Assembly: GCA_021324095.1 (NCBI GenBank)
Contig: JAJPJT010000044.1
Coordinates: forward strand, 1 to 35,762
Length of the DNA stretch: 35,762 nt
Origin: Gammaproteobacteria bacterium
GTDB lineage: Bacteria > Pseudomonadota > Gammaproteobacteria > Xanthomonadales > Rhodanobacteraceae
Direction: 5' to 3'
The stretch's first letter is position 1; every line of letters starts with the position of its first letter. Position numbers and translations under genes: made by a program. A model generated the notes under the pieces. The model saw only the letters and a program-made list of their open reading frames with translations, made no database searches and had not been told where the DNA came from. Below are positions 19,461-28,641 of the stretch, piece after piece.

Positions 19461-19488
19461 GGACGCCGCGGCGGCGACGCCGCGGTCC
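19461..19488. terminator. Strong GC hairpin with GCGA tetraloop after the CBS gene
   Basis: CCGCGGCG and CGCCGCGG form a perfect 8-bp stem closed by GCGA, a stable GNRA-type tetraloop. Flanking GGA/TCC can extend it. It lies about 100 bp after the CBS gene and before the DUF998 pair, where it could end or pause transcription. There is no T-run. Confidence 0.4.
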
Positions 19489-19549
19489 GAGGAAATGGCG
19501 TAGAGTCCATCGCAATGCGTGGGCTCCGCGCGCCGTGACCACCATCAGC

Positions 19550-20239
19550 ATGGACATGCCTCGATCCACAGTCGCCGCCGCCGGGAAGCTCGATCGCGCT
19601 GACGGCGCCACACGCACGCTCGGCGTGATTGCCTTGATCGGCGTCGCGGTGTTCGCGGTCCTCTGCGGCGCGGCGCAGTTCCTGCGCACCGACTACAACC
19701 CGCTGGGCATGCCGCTCAGCTTCTACGTGATCGGGCCGTACGGCGGCATGGTGGAAGCGGCCTTCTACGTGCTGGCACCGGGGCTTGCGGCGCTCGGAAT
19801 CGGCTGGTATCGAGCGCTGGCACCGCACGCGCGCAGCGCCGCGCCGCTGCTGTTGTTCGTGGTTGCCGGGATCGCGCTGTGCGTCACCGCGGCCGAGTTC
19901 ACCGACGTACCGGGCCATCCGCCCACGCTGCACGGTCACATCCACGTCATCGCCGCGGGCGTGACGTTCATCTGCGTCACCGTCGCGATGCTGCTGCAAT
20001 CCTGGCGACTCCGTTTCGACCCACGCTGGCGGGATCGCTTCCGCTCCGCGTTCGTGCTCGCGGCGATCACCTTCGTCGCGCTGTGGGTCTATGCGCTGGT
20101 CAAGCCCGTGCCGCGCGGTGTGGGCGAAAAGGTGGTAATCGCATTGATCCTGCTGTGGCTGTGGCGCGCGGCCTGGTGGCTGCTGCGCGGTCCGCTCGCC
20201 GCACACAGAGAAGAACCCGACCGCCCGGCGCATGTCTGA
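19550..20239 (+). CDS. DUF998-family membrane protein (first of a tandem pair)
   Basis: A 229-residue integral membrane protein with about six hydrophobic segments, matching the DUF998 pattern. The start is uncertain: ATG at 19550 (or 19556) is chosen because the stretch before it is Arg-rich and unlike the family; GTG at 19535 is possible. Characteristic sections are AAQFLRTDYNPLGMPLSFYVIGPYGG, ALGIGWYRAL, the HGHIHVIAAG helix and the C-terminal KPVPRGVGEKVVIALILLWLWRAAWWLL. The function of DUF998 proteins is unknown. The downstream gene is a clear paralogue, so the pair arose by tandem duplication. Confidence 0.8.
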   Translation: MDMPRSTVAAAGKLDRADGATRTLGVIALIGVAVFAVLCGAAQFLRTDYNPLGMPLSFYVIGPYGGMVEAAFYVLAPGLAALGIGWYRALAPHARSAAPLLLFVVAGIALCVTAAEFTDVPGHPPTLHGHIHVIAAGVTFICVTVAMLLQSWRLRFDPRWRDRFRSAFVLAAITFVALWVYALVKPVPRGVGEKVVIALILLWLWRAAWWLLRGPLAAHREEPDRPAHV

Positions 20240-20273
20240 AGTATCCGTTCGCAGACGCAAGGAACGCAATGCG

Positions 20274-20975
20274 ATGAACACCAGCCCGATATGTCCCCAC
20301 TCCGACTCCACCTTCGACGTCGTGCCGGGACGGATCGACCCGCTCGCCCGCGCGCTGGGCGCCCTCATGCTGTTCGGTGTCGCGTTCATCACCGTGACCT
20401 GCATTCTGGTGCAGTTCCTGCGCACCGACCTGAACTGGTTCACCACGGCGATGAGCATCTATGTCATCGGGCCTTATGGCCCATGGGTGCGGGCAAGCTT
20501 GTACGCACCGGCGCCGGGCATCGCGGCCCTGGGCATCGGCTGGTACCGGTCACTCAACCGGGAGTCGCGCAGCGTGTTCCCGCTGGCGCTGTTCATCGCC
20601 GCCGCCGTGGGCCTGTGCATCCTCGCGTCCTACACGACCGACACCGGTTCGAAGCCGGTGACGCTGCATGGCGCCATCCATCAGTGGGCGACCTTCGGCA
20701 CCTTCGTATGCATTACCACGGCCGCGCTGGTGCAATCCTGGCGCGTACGCAGCGATCCGCGTTGGCGCTTCCGCTTCATTCCCGCGATCACGGTGGCAGC
20801 GGTCGCCGTCGTCTACTTCTGGATCTACGCGCTGGTGAAACCGATCCCGCGCGGCATCGGCGAAAAGGTCGTGATCGGCCTGGTCTTGCTGTGGCTGTGG
20901 CGCGCAGCATGGTGGCTGGTGGTTGGACCGGCGATCACCGACGGCGAGAGTGTGCGGCGCGACCAGCAAGAGTAA
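20274..20975 (+). CDS. DUF998-family membrane protein (second of a tandem pair)
   Basis: A 233-residue six-helix membrane protein, paralogous to the preceding gene. Shared landmarks are QFLRTD, YVIGPYG, ALGIGWYR, VQSWR, DPRWR and KPIPRGIGEKVVIGLVLLWLWRAAWWL. I chose ATG at 20274 because AAGGAA lies nine bases upstream. An upstream in-frame ATG at 20232 would overlap the first gene by eight bases and add 14 residues. The two genes are surely one transcription unit. The homologues diverge most in the second helix pair, where the first protein has a His-rich loop (HGHIH) and this one HGAIH. Confidence 0.8.
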   Translation: MNTSPICPHSDSTFDVVPGRIDPLARALGALMLFGVAFITVTCILVQFLRTDLNWFTTAMSIYVIGPYGPWVRASLYAPAPGIAALGIGWYRSLNRESRSVFPLALFIAAAVGLCILASYTTDTGSKPVTLHGAIHQWATFGTFVCITTAALVQSWRVRSDPRWRFRFIPAITVAAVAVVYFWIYALVKPIPRGIGEKVVIGLVLLWLWRAAWWLVVGPAITDGESVRRDQQE

Positions 20976-21008
20976 GGTGCGTCGCCACGTCTGCCGCATA
21001 ATCGCACC

Positions 21009-21869
21009 ATGATGCCTGATCAACCCTCGCCAGCACCCGACAGCACGGCCGTGCGGACCGCCTTGTGGCGGGCGCTGCACGTGCTGGCCGATCCGCCGCC
21101 GCACGTGTTCGACGACACGGTCGGCCTGAAGTTGGCAGCCCCGGACGAAGGCTGGCGGGAGCGTCCCGATATGAGCGCGTTCACGCGGCCGTTCCGCGCG
21201 TCCATTCTGGCGCGTGCGCGTTTCATCGAAGATCTCGTCGAAAAGCAGACTCAGCACGGCGTCGAGCAATACGTGATCCTGGGCGCGGGGCTGGACACGT
21301 TTGCTCAGCGACGCCCGGAGCTCGCGTCGCGCATGCATGTGTTCGAGATCGACCAGCCCGGACCGCAGGCATGGAAACGGCAACGGTTGTTGGATCTCGG
21401 CTTCGGCGTTCCACCGTACCTGCATCTGGTGCCGGTGGACTTCGAGGCGGGAGACGCGTGGTGGGAGCGCCTGGCGTCGGCGGGTTTCGATGCGACACGG
21501 CCGGCCGTCATCGCGTCGGCCGGTGTCAGCATGTATCTCACCCGCGACGCGATCACGGCGACGCTGCGCCGGGTCGCGGTGCTCCCACCGGGTTCCACCT
21601 TCGTGATGACCTTCATGCTGCCTATCGAGCTGCTGGATCCTGAAATACGCCCCGGCGTCGAGCGCGCGGCGGCCGGCGCGAAAGCCAGCGGGACGCCCTT
21701 CGTCAGTTTCTTCACTCCGGCCGAAATGCTGGCGCTGGCCCGCGAGACGGGCTTCAAACAAGCGCGGCACGTCCCGGCAGCTTCGCTTGCACAGCGTTAC
21801 TTCGCGAACCGGACCGACGGGCTGCGTCCGCCCGACAACTCGGAAGAGTTGTTGGTTGCCACGACCTGA
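21009..21869 (+). CDS. SAM-dependent methyltransferase, TIGR00027/leucine carboxyl methyltransferase-like
   Basis: A 286-residue class I methyltransferase of the family that resembles eukaryotic leucine carboxyl methyltransferases and is often linked to small-molecule O-methylation. The SAM-binding motif is YVILGAGLDTFAQRRPE (GAGLDT at 92-97), followed by the acidic ribose-binding FEIDQP (Glu113, Asp115). The post-SAM section is IASAGVSMYLTRDAI, where family members often read EGVxMYL; here Ala-Gly replaces Glu-Gly. The start is the first of two adjacent Met codons at 21009; the second at 21012 is equally possible. It follows the DUF998 pair by 33 bp and may be in the same transcript. The substrate is unknown. 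Confidence 0.85.
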   Translation: MMPDQPSPAPDSTAVRTALWRALHVLADPPPHVFDDTVGLKLAAPDEGWRERPDMSAFTRPFRASILARARFIEDLVEKQTQHGVEQYVILGAGLDTFAQRRPELASRMHVFEIDQPGPQAWKRQRLLDLGFGVPPYLHLVPVDFEAGDAWWERLASAGFDATRPAVIASAGVSMYLTRDAITATLRRVAVLPPGSTFVMTFMLPIELLDPEIRPGVERAAAGAKASGTPFVSFFTPAEMLALARETGFKQARHVPAASLAQRYFANRTDGLRPPDNSEELLVATT

Positions 21870-22069
21870 CGCGGTACGCCGCCGCGCGAGAACGAAGGAG
21901 CCCACGCATCTTCACGACTTCTTCTTCTCGCGCTCAGAGTCGCAATCACTGGGGAGCTTTCCTGGAGATCAACTCGCTGGGTGACGCTCATCTCAACGGC
22001 CGATATGCTCGCCGAACTCTCCGAAACTTCGGCCACGCAGATGCAACTCGTCTTCACAAAAGGTGCGGC

Positions 22070-22327
22070 AAATACGATCGTCTGGACGTCCTGCGTGCCA
22101 ACGGAGCGGCCGAGCGGATCGACTGTCCCAAGCAAAGGATCATCCCGCACGATATGGTGCATTACGTGGTCGAGAGCACGCTGCAGAGGCGCGGTTATCT
22201 CACACGCGTGCGCGACGGCAAGCGCGCCGACATGCGCATGCGCGGCGAAGCCGAAAGCGATGGCGTCGAACGGCTCGTGGAGGTGATTCAGGGCAAACCG
22301 CTCGTAACGGCGGAACTGTCGCATTAA
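22070..22327 (+). pseudogene. Decayed gene for a small conserved hypothetical protein (HDMVHYVVES type)
   Basis: In this frame the sequence encodes KYDRLDVLRANGAAERIDCP, then KQRIIPHDMVHYVVESTLQR and RGYLTRVRD...EAESDGVERLVEVIQG, ending at TAA 22325-22327. The HDMVHYVVES core and the AESDGVERLVEV stretch look like genuine conserved protein, as in small uncharacterised proteins of this lineage. No start codon with a ribosome site exists in frame before the conserved part: the first ATG (22115-22155 region) lies inside the core. The open frame continues upstream into sequence that does not look coding, so the 5' end seems to have been replaced or frameshifted. This is a moderate-confidence reading from composition and recall of similar proteins. 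Confidence 0.5.
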
Positions 22328-22425
22328 TGTCGTGCTGCTGTCGTATCGCTGTCGTCCTTTCTTCGTTGTCGTGGCAGGAATGATCGATGACGATCGCCAC
22401 ACGTCGGGTTCAACAGGCAGGTGAC

Positions 22426-22824
22426 ATGAGAATCAACGCCAAGCTGGTTTCGGAACTTCGGGGGAGACATGCCTGGTCGCAGGACGAACTGGCGACCGCG
22501 GCGGGTCTGAACCTTCGTACCGTTCAGAGAATCGAAGCGCTGGGGACCGCCTCCCTCCAATCGGCCAAGGCGATCGCCTCCGCCTTCGACGTTGCACTCG
22601 ATGACCTGAAATTCATTCCGGAGAAGACGATGAGCCGATACGAATACAAAACGGTGGTGCTGCCGTTCCGATTCGGGATTTTCAAGCAGGGGCTGCCCGA
22701 TATTCAGTCCGCACTGACGAAAGAAGGCCGCGAGGGTTGGCGGTTCAGGCAACTGGTACTGCCTTCCAGTGACTGGGGCAAATCGGACAGCATGATTGCC
22801 ATTCTCGAGAGAATCGTCGAGTGA
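22426..22824 (+). CDS. XRE-type helix-turn-helix protein fused to a DUF4177 domain
   Basis: A 132-residue fusion. Residues 1-62 are a Cro/C1-type DNA-binding domain: INAKLVSELRGRHAWSQDEL, then ATAAGLNLRTVQRIEALGTAS with its recognition helix, then LQSAKAIASAFDVALDDL. Residues 71-132 match DUF4177: SRYEYKTVVLPFRFGIFKQG, EGREGWRFRQLVLPSSDW and SMIAILERI. DUF4177 is a small alpha/beta domain of unknown role, usually found alone. The start at 22426 is preferred (AGGTGAC just upstream); an ATG at 22387 would add 13 residues. A second start at the internal Met before SRYEYK could release DUF4177 alone. A transcription regulator with a small sensory or oligomerising tail is a reasonable guess, but its target is not evident. 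Confidence 0.85.
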   Translation: MRINAKLVSELRGRHAWSQDELATAAGLNLRTVQRIEALGTASLQSAKAIASAFDVALDDLKFIPEKTMSRYEYKTVVLPFRFGIFKQGLPDIQSALTKEGREGWRFRQLVLPSSDWGKSDSMIAILERIVE

Positions 22825-22863
22825 CGTTCCGAAAGACAGCTCACCCCAACCGAACACCTTCGA

Positions 22864-24174
22864 TCATTCGTGCTTGTAGATAACCCCGCCCTTCATCACG
22901 AACGGCACGTGTTCGATTGCGGTGATGTCCTGCGTGGGATCGCCCTGCACGGCGATGATGTCGGCATCGAGGCCGGGGCGTAGCTGGCCGAACCTGTCCT
23001 GCTGGCGCAGGATCTTGGCGTCCACGGCGGTCGCGGCGAGCAGCGCCTGCGCAGGGCGCATGCCGTCCTTCACCATCCACTCGACTTCCTTGTAGTTGGT
23101 GCCGTGCTTGAACACGCCGACATCGCTGCCGCAGCCGATGGTGACGCCGGCCTCCATGGCCCACCGAAACGCCTGCTGCGAGGCGCGCATTTCGTCGTTG
23201 GGCGGATCACCCGGTTTCCAGCCGCGGAAATACTCGGAATACGCAACCACGGCTTCGAGCGTTGGCAGGTAGGCGACGTGGTGTTTCGCCATCAATTCGA
23301 ACACTTCGCGCGTGCCGTTGAAACCGTGCTCGATCGTGTCGGTGCCGGCCAGGACCGCGCGCTTCATGCCTTCGGGCGTGGTCGTGTGCATGGACACCGG
23401 CAAGCCCAGCGAATGCGCGGCTTCCACCCCCGCGTTCAACTCTTCCTGCGTGAACGTCGGGACCGACCCGTGCGACTTGCCGCAGTGGTAGTCGGCGTAG
23501 ATCTTGATCCAGTCGGCGCCGTGGCCGGCCTGGTCGCGCACCGCCGCGATCATTTCGGGCACGCCCGCGACGGGAATGCCGCCCTGCGGCAACACCATGT
23601 CGGTGCGGAACCCCATCGGACCGGGACCGTAGCAATCCTTCGCGACCGTCGCGCGCGTCGCGACGAACAGGTGCGGCCCTGGTATCAGGCCGTCGTTGAT
23701 CGCCTTCTGGACATCGACGTCGGCGTAACCCGCGCCTTCGGTACCGAGATCGCGCAGCGCGGTGAATCCGGCCATCAGGGTGTCGTGCACGTGCTGCACC
23801 GCCTCGATGGTGCGGTACGGCAGCGTTTCCTTGAGCACCTGATCGTTCCACAGGGTCTCGTTGTACGGGTGCAGGAAGATGTGCGAGTGCGCATCGATCA
23901 GCCCCGGCATCAGCGTGGTGCCGGGCAGGTCGATGGTCTGCGCGTCCGCGGGCGCCTTGATCGAATCGCGTGGCCCGACCGCCACGATCTTGCCGCCCTC
24001 GACCAGCACCGCCCAGCCGGCGTGTGCCTGTTCGCTGCGCGCGTCGAACACGCGATCCGCCGTCAGCAGGAACACGCCCGTCGCGGCCGCGCGCCCGTGC
24101 ACGGGGGGTGCCGCCCACGCCAATGCCGTGACCACCAACGCCGCAAGCGCAACCAGAACTTTTCGCATCGACAT
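22864..24174 (-). CDS. Exported metal-dependent amidohydrolase
   Basis: A 436-residue member of the amidohydrolase superfamily (imidazolonepropionase/prolidase-like branch) with a signal peptide ([19 protein letters not shown]). The metal-centre residues are in order: His96 and His98 (DAHSH), Lys224 (WIKIYAD, the carboxylated bridge), His263 (SMHTTT), His283 (IEHGF) and Asp351 (GSDVG). Close relatives hydrolyse X-Pro or X-Arg dipeptides and related cyclic amides in the periplasm; the exact substrate cannot be told. Two starts, 24174 and 24168, are separated by one codon; GGGGACG lies just upstream. It is divergent from the cytochrome c gene across 124 bp, so the promoters may share that gap. 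Confidence 0.9.
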   Translation of the reverse strand: MSMRKVLVALAALVVTALAWAAPPVHGRAAATGVFLLTADRVFDARSEQAHAGWAVLVEGGKIVAVGPRDSIKAPADAQTIDLPGTTLMPGLIDAHSHIFLHPYNETLWNDQVLKETLPYRTIEAVQHVHDTLMAGFTALRDLGTEGAGYADVDVQKAINDGLIPGPHLFVATRATVAKDCYGPGPMGFRTDMVLPQGGIPVAGVPEMIAAVRDQAGHGADWIKIYADYHCGKSHGSVPTFTQEELNAGVEAAHSLGLPVSMHTTTPEGMKRAVLAGTDTIEHGFNGTREVFELMAKHHVAYLPTLEAVVAYSEYFRGWKPGDPPNDEMRASQQAFRWAMEAGVTIGCGSDVGVFKHGTNYKEVEWMVKDGMRPAQALLAATAVDAKILRQQDRFGQLRPGLDADIIAVQGDPTQDITAIEHVPFVMKGGVIYKHE

Positions 24175-24298
24175 GGCACGTCCCCGCCCGATGAAAACGC
24201 GAGCGTACACCAGCGCAGGCACTTGCGCCGCGCCGCGCGCCCGGCCAATACTCCCGGCACGGCTGCCATCCCAACCACCGCAGCCGAGGGAGGGAGTC

Positions 24299-24802
24299 AT
24301 GATCAAGGCAATACTGGCCTGCGCGGTCGGCATCCTGCTGACTGTTCCGGCCTTCGCGAGTGGCAAAACATCAAACAGCAAATCCATCCAGCGCGGCGAG
24401 TTCCTGGTGAATTATGGCGGTTGCCAGGACTGCCACACGCCCGGCTGGTCCGAGCACGGCGGACAGGCACCGAAGGACATGCTGCTGACCGGCGGCGGCA
24501 CGAATTTCCAGGGACCGTGGGGTACCACGTACGCGCCGAACCTGCGGCTGTTTTTCAGCAAGTTGACGCTGCAGCAGTGGATCCAGACCGCGCGCAACCT
24601 CAAGGCGCGGCCGGCGATGCCGTACTGGACGTTCCGTTACCTGAGCGACAAGGACCTGGCGGACATGTACGCGTACATCCGCTCGCTCGGACCTGCGGGA
24701 GAGCCCGCGCACGACTACGTGCCACCCGGCCAGGATGCTCCGGCGCCGTACCTGAAGCTGGTGTTGCCGCAGCCGCCGGCGGTGCAACCTGCGGGACATT
24801 GA
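24299..24802 (+). CDS. Exported monohaem cytochrome c
   Basis: A 167-residue periplasmic protein with a signal peptide (cleaved near AFA-SG) and one haem-binding motif, GGCQDCHTP (Cys42, Cys45, His46). The likely axial Met is in KARPAMPYW (Met107), followed by the C-terminal helix [18 protein letters not shown], typical of class I cytochrome c subunits of the alcohol or sorbitol dehydrogenase kind. A strong ribosome site (GAGGGAGGGA) precedes the ATG at 24299. No dehydrogenase or oxidase is next to it, so its redox partner is unknown. Confidence 0.9.
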   Translation: MIKAILACAVGILLTVPAFASGKTSNSKSIQRGEFLVNYGGCQDCHTPGWSEHGGQAPKDMLLTGGGTNFQGPWGTTYAPNLRLFFSKLTLQQWIQTARNLKARPAMPYWTFRYLSDKDLADMYAYIRSLGPAGEPAHDYVPPGQDAPAPYLKLVLPQPPAVQPAGH

Positions 24803-24828
24803 TACCGATCGGTGAGGTATCTGGTTTA

Positions 24829-24920
24829 CCCCCTCACCCCAGCGCTGCGCGCTCGGCCTGCGGCCGCCTCTCCCCTTGGGGAGAGGGAGACAAGCGCGAA
24901 GCGCTTGGCGGGTGAGGGGG
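24829..24920. repeat. Dispersed palindrome of about 92 bp with CCCCCTCACC ends
   Basis: Terminal arms CCCCCTCACC (24829-24838) and GGTGAGGGGG (24911-24920) are perfect inverted copies, and an inner hairpin CCTCTCCCC-TT-GGGGAGAGG sits at 24867-24886. A second copy, inverted and longer, is at 29321-29434, and a partial copy at 26939-26980. It lies between the convergent cytochrome and DUF455 genes and may form a strong bidirectional terminator-like structure. Confidence 0.8.
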
Positions 24921-24943
24921 TCACCCTTGGCATCGCGGGATCA

Positions 24944-25741
24944 TCAGGCATCTGCAAGCATTGACAGCTCTTCGTCGCTGAATCCGGCCGCTCGCCGCGC
25001 ATCAAGGTTGAACGGACCGTGCAGGCCGGTGGGCACGTAGTCGTGCAGCAAGTCCACGAAGGTAAGCTCCGGATCGCGGCCCTCGCGTTCGCAGCAGAAG
25101 CGGAACCAGCGCGTGCCGGCGGCGACGTGCGGCACTTCCTCGCGCAAGATCACTTCGAGGATCTCGGCGGTCGCGCCGTCGCCGGCCGAACGCAGGCGCA
25201 CGATCATGCCCGGTGTCACGTCAAGTCCGCGCGCTTCCAGCACGCGCGGCACCAGCGCCATCCGTGCGAGGCAGGAATCGGCCGTCTTGACAGCCATTTC
25301 CCACAGTCCGTTGTGGGCGTCGAAATCGCCGTACGCGTGTCCGAGTTGCGCAAGCCGGGCGGACAACATCGTGAAATGCCGTGACTCGTCGTGCGCAACG
25401 CTCGTCCAGTCGCGGTAGTAATCCTCGGGCATGCCGCGGAACCGATATACCGCGTCCCACGCAAGATTGATTGCGTTGAATTCGATGTGCGCGACCGCGT
25501 GCACCAGCGCGGCGCGCCCGTCGTCGCTGCCGAGCCCGCGCCGGGGCACGTCGCGCGGCATCACCAGGCGCGGCTTGGCCGGGCGCCCTGGCACGTCAAT
25601 CGGCAACGGCGCCACGCCGTCATCGTCCAGCGACAACTTGCCTTCCCGCAGCGCCGCGAAGGCCGTTCGGGTCAGTGCGATTTTTTCGTCCGGCGCCACG
25701 CTATCGAGGCACTGCTTCGCGGCCGTGAACAGACTGGTCAT
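24944..25741 (-). CDS. DUF455 ferritin-like protein
   Basis: A 265-residue helical protein of the DUF455 family. The ferritin-like diiron ligands can be followed: AHIEFNAI (Glu), AHDESRHF (Glu and His) and REEVPHVA (Glu and His), spread over four long helices. Similar folds hold tRNA-hydroxylating MiaE and manganese catalase, but this family has no firmly established reaction. The ATG at 25741 overlaps the stop of the DUF2235 gene by four bases (ATGA), so the two are translationally coupled. It is the last gene of a minus-strand run that follows purF. Confidence 0.85.
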   Translation of the reverse strand: MTSLFTAAKQCLDSVAPDEKIALTRTAFAALREGKLSLDDDGVAPLPIDVPGRPAKPRLVMPRDVPRRGLGSDDGRAALVHAVAHIEFNAINLAWDAVYRFRGMPEDYYRDWTSVAHDESRHFTMLSARLAQLGHAYGDFDAHNGLWEMAVKTADSCLARMALVPRVLEARGLDVTPGMIVRLRSAGDGATAEILEVILREEVPHVAAGTRWFRFCCEREGRDPELTFVDLLHDYVPTGLHGPFNLDARRAAGFSDEELSMLADA

Positions 25742-26841
25742 CGCACCTTGTCGCAACCGACGCTGATCCGGCCCGCCTCCAATGCAATTTGCAGCGAGGG
25801 TGGACGGTAGTCGGGATTCTCGTTCCATTTCTTCCACACGGAATCGTCGATGGCTTCGTTGACGCCCCCACCGATTACGCGATCGTATGGCTTCTTGAGC
25901 AGGTGGTAGAGACCGCACATGAAGGTCGCATAGGAATCGTTCGGCACCGCCAGCACCGCATCCGGTGCGGGAATGTAAGGTTCCTTGAACGCGAGGCCTG
26001 CGGCGGCGGCCTTCGTCTGCATCCACGCCAGCGCAATCTCGGGCAGCGTGTCGGGACGGTGGCCGGCGCCGTCGGTTTTCTCGCCCCCGCCCACGTCCGC
26101 GTGCCCCCCCACAAACCAGCGTTGTTCGACCTCGACCTGTTCGGGTTTTTTGGCAGTCGGCGATTCGCCGGACGCCAGGTCATCGGGGTTGCGCTCCCAC
26201 TTCGTCGGCTCGAAGTCGGCGCGGTGCTCATCGATCGCCAGCGCCTGATAGGCATATTGGACGATCTTGCTGAGATCGGTGTCGTGGAAGCGGTAGCGGC
26301 TGCGCGCGAACGGGAACCACGAAGCGACGAAGGGCACGCCCAGCGAGCCCACGGTATCCCACACGCCGATGAAGCGGATGCGGACTTCGCGCGAATGCAC
26401 GGCGCGGAATGCCTCGACATTCGGATCGTCGGGATCGATCGCATTGCGATACAAGCCGTACGCCTCGTCGACCCGTTGCGCGGAGACCCTGGCGTGTCGG
26501 TCCGGTTTCAGCAAGCCGCACTTCCGGATGAGTCCACCGAGACTGCGCGCGCTGTAGGCACCACGGCTGAAACCGAACAGCCAGATTTCATCGCCCTCGC
26601 GCCACTTTTCCGAGAGCCAGCGATAGCCTTCCTTCACGTTTTCCGACAGCCCCATTCCGAACGCGCCGCCCAGCCAGTGCTGCATGCCCGGCTTGACGCC
26701 CACTCCCGCAATGTATTTGCTGACCTGCCCGGCGCCTGCCGGATCGGCATGGGCAATCAGCTTCCACAGGCGCTCGACTTTCGTGTGGGTGCGTACCCTG
26801 TTCCATGTGCCGTCGAACAGCACCACCAGTCTGCGCGGCAT
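25738..26841 (-). CDS. DUF2235 alpha/beta-hydrolase (Tle1-like lipase family)
   Basis: A 367-residue protein with the DUF2235 pattern: an N-terminal FDGTWN (residues 9-14), the nucleophile elbow GFSRGAYSAR (Ser92), an IGVWDTVGSLG strand and a FVGGHADVGGG section carrying the likely catalytic His. The same domain occurs in the type VI secretion phospholipase Tle1 and in housekeeping proteins of unknown role. No type VI genes are near here and no immunity lipoprotein follows. The ATG at 26841 is chosen. A longer frame starting 54 bases upstream only translates the dispersed repeat at 26864-26883 (WIPAFAGMT) and is not real coding. It is coupled to the DUF455 gene downstream. Confidence 0.88.
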   Translation of the reverse strand: MPRRLVVLFDGTWNRVRTHTKVERLWKLIAHADPAGAGQVSKYIAGVGVKPGMQHWLGGAFGMGLSENVKEGYRWLSEKWREGDEIWLFGFSRGAYSARSLGGLIRKCGLLKPDRHARVSAQRVDEAYGLYRNAIDPDDPNVEAFRAVHSREVRIRFIGVWDTVGSLGVPFVASWFPFARSRYRFHDTDLSKIVQYAYQALAIDEHRADFEPTKWERNPDDLASGESPTAKKPEQVEVEQRWFVGGHADVGGGEKTDGAGHRPDTLPEIALAWMQTKAAAAGLAFKEPYIPAPDAVLAVPNDSYATFMCGLYHLLKKPYDRVIGGGVNEAIDDSVWKKWNENPDYRPPSLQIALEAGRISVGCDKVR

Positions 26842-26863
26842 GTGGGGCTCCCCATCCCTCGTC

Positions 26864-26883
26864 ATCCCGGCGAAGGCCGGGAT
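26864..26883. repeat. Dispersed palindrome ATCCCGGC-GAAG-GCCGGGAT
   Basis: Perfect 8-bp stem with a GAAG loop, the common intergenic repeat that reads WIPAFAGMT when translated. It sits just before the DUF2235 start and a related copy is at 8410-8427. On the minus strand it lies in the leader of the DUF2235-DUF455 transcript. Confidence 0.75.
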
Positions 26884-26938
26884 CCATGCGGTCACGGTAG
26901 CAGTGTCCCTGTACGAGGATCCGGCCGGCGCGACTGCT

Positions 26939-26980
26939 CCTCACCCGCCTTCGGCACCCTCTCCCCGCAAGCGGGGGGGA
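26939..26980. repeat. Partial copy of the CCCTCACC palindrome with CCCCG-CAAG-CGGGG hairpin
   Basis: It contains the CCTCACCCGCC end and the CTCTCCCC core of the 24829-24920 element, with the middle deleted. A short stem, CCCCG/CGGGG, is at 26963-26976. It lies directly after the purF stop and may function as its transcript-end hairpin. Confidence 0.6.
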
Positions 26981-26981
26981 G

Positions 26982-28457
<1,476 letters not shown>

Positions 28458-28564
28458 TGGATCATTACGCTCCGAGGAGCCCGACCATTTCGCTTCGCGC
28501 CAACCGTGCCACACACCCCACAACCCCCATCAAGTCCGCATGAAGCAAAGGCGCGGACTTGATC

Positions 28565-28585
28565 GCCCCCTTGACTCAAGGGGGC
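28565..28585. promoter_or_regulatory. Perfect 9-bp hairpin in the cvpA-purF gap
   Basis: GCCCCCTTG and CAAGGGGGC flank a three-base loop. It sits in the 184-bp spacer after cvpA and before purF, on the transcript reading from cvpA into purF. There is no following T-run on the minus strand, so it is not a standard terminator. It could pause, protect or process the mRNA between the two genes. Confidence 0.5.
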
Positions 28586-28641
28586 TGAGAAGCTGCTTCG
28601 CGAATCACGACTCGTCGCGATCACCCAATGAATCAGGTGCT

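Noticed and set aside
26842..26895. An 18-codon N-terminal extension of the DUF2235 protein
   Set aside because: It is the translation of the dispersed palindrome (WIPAFAGMT), not real protein; the family start is at 26841.
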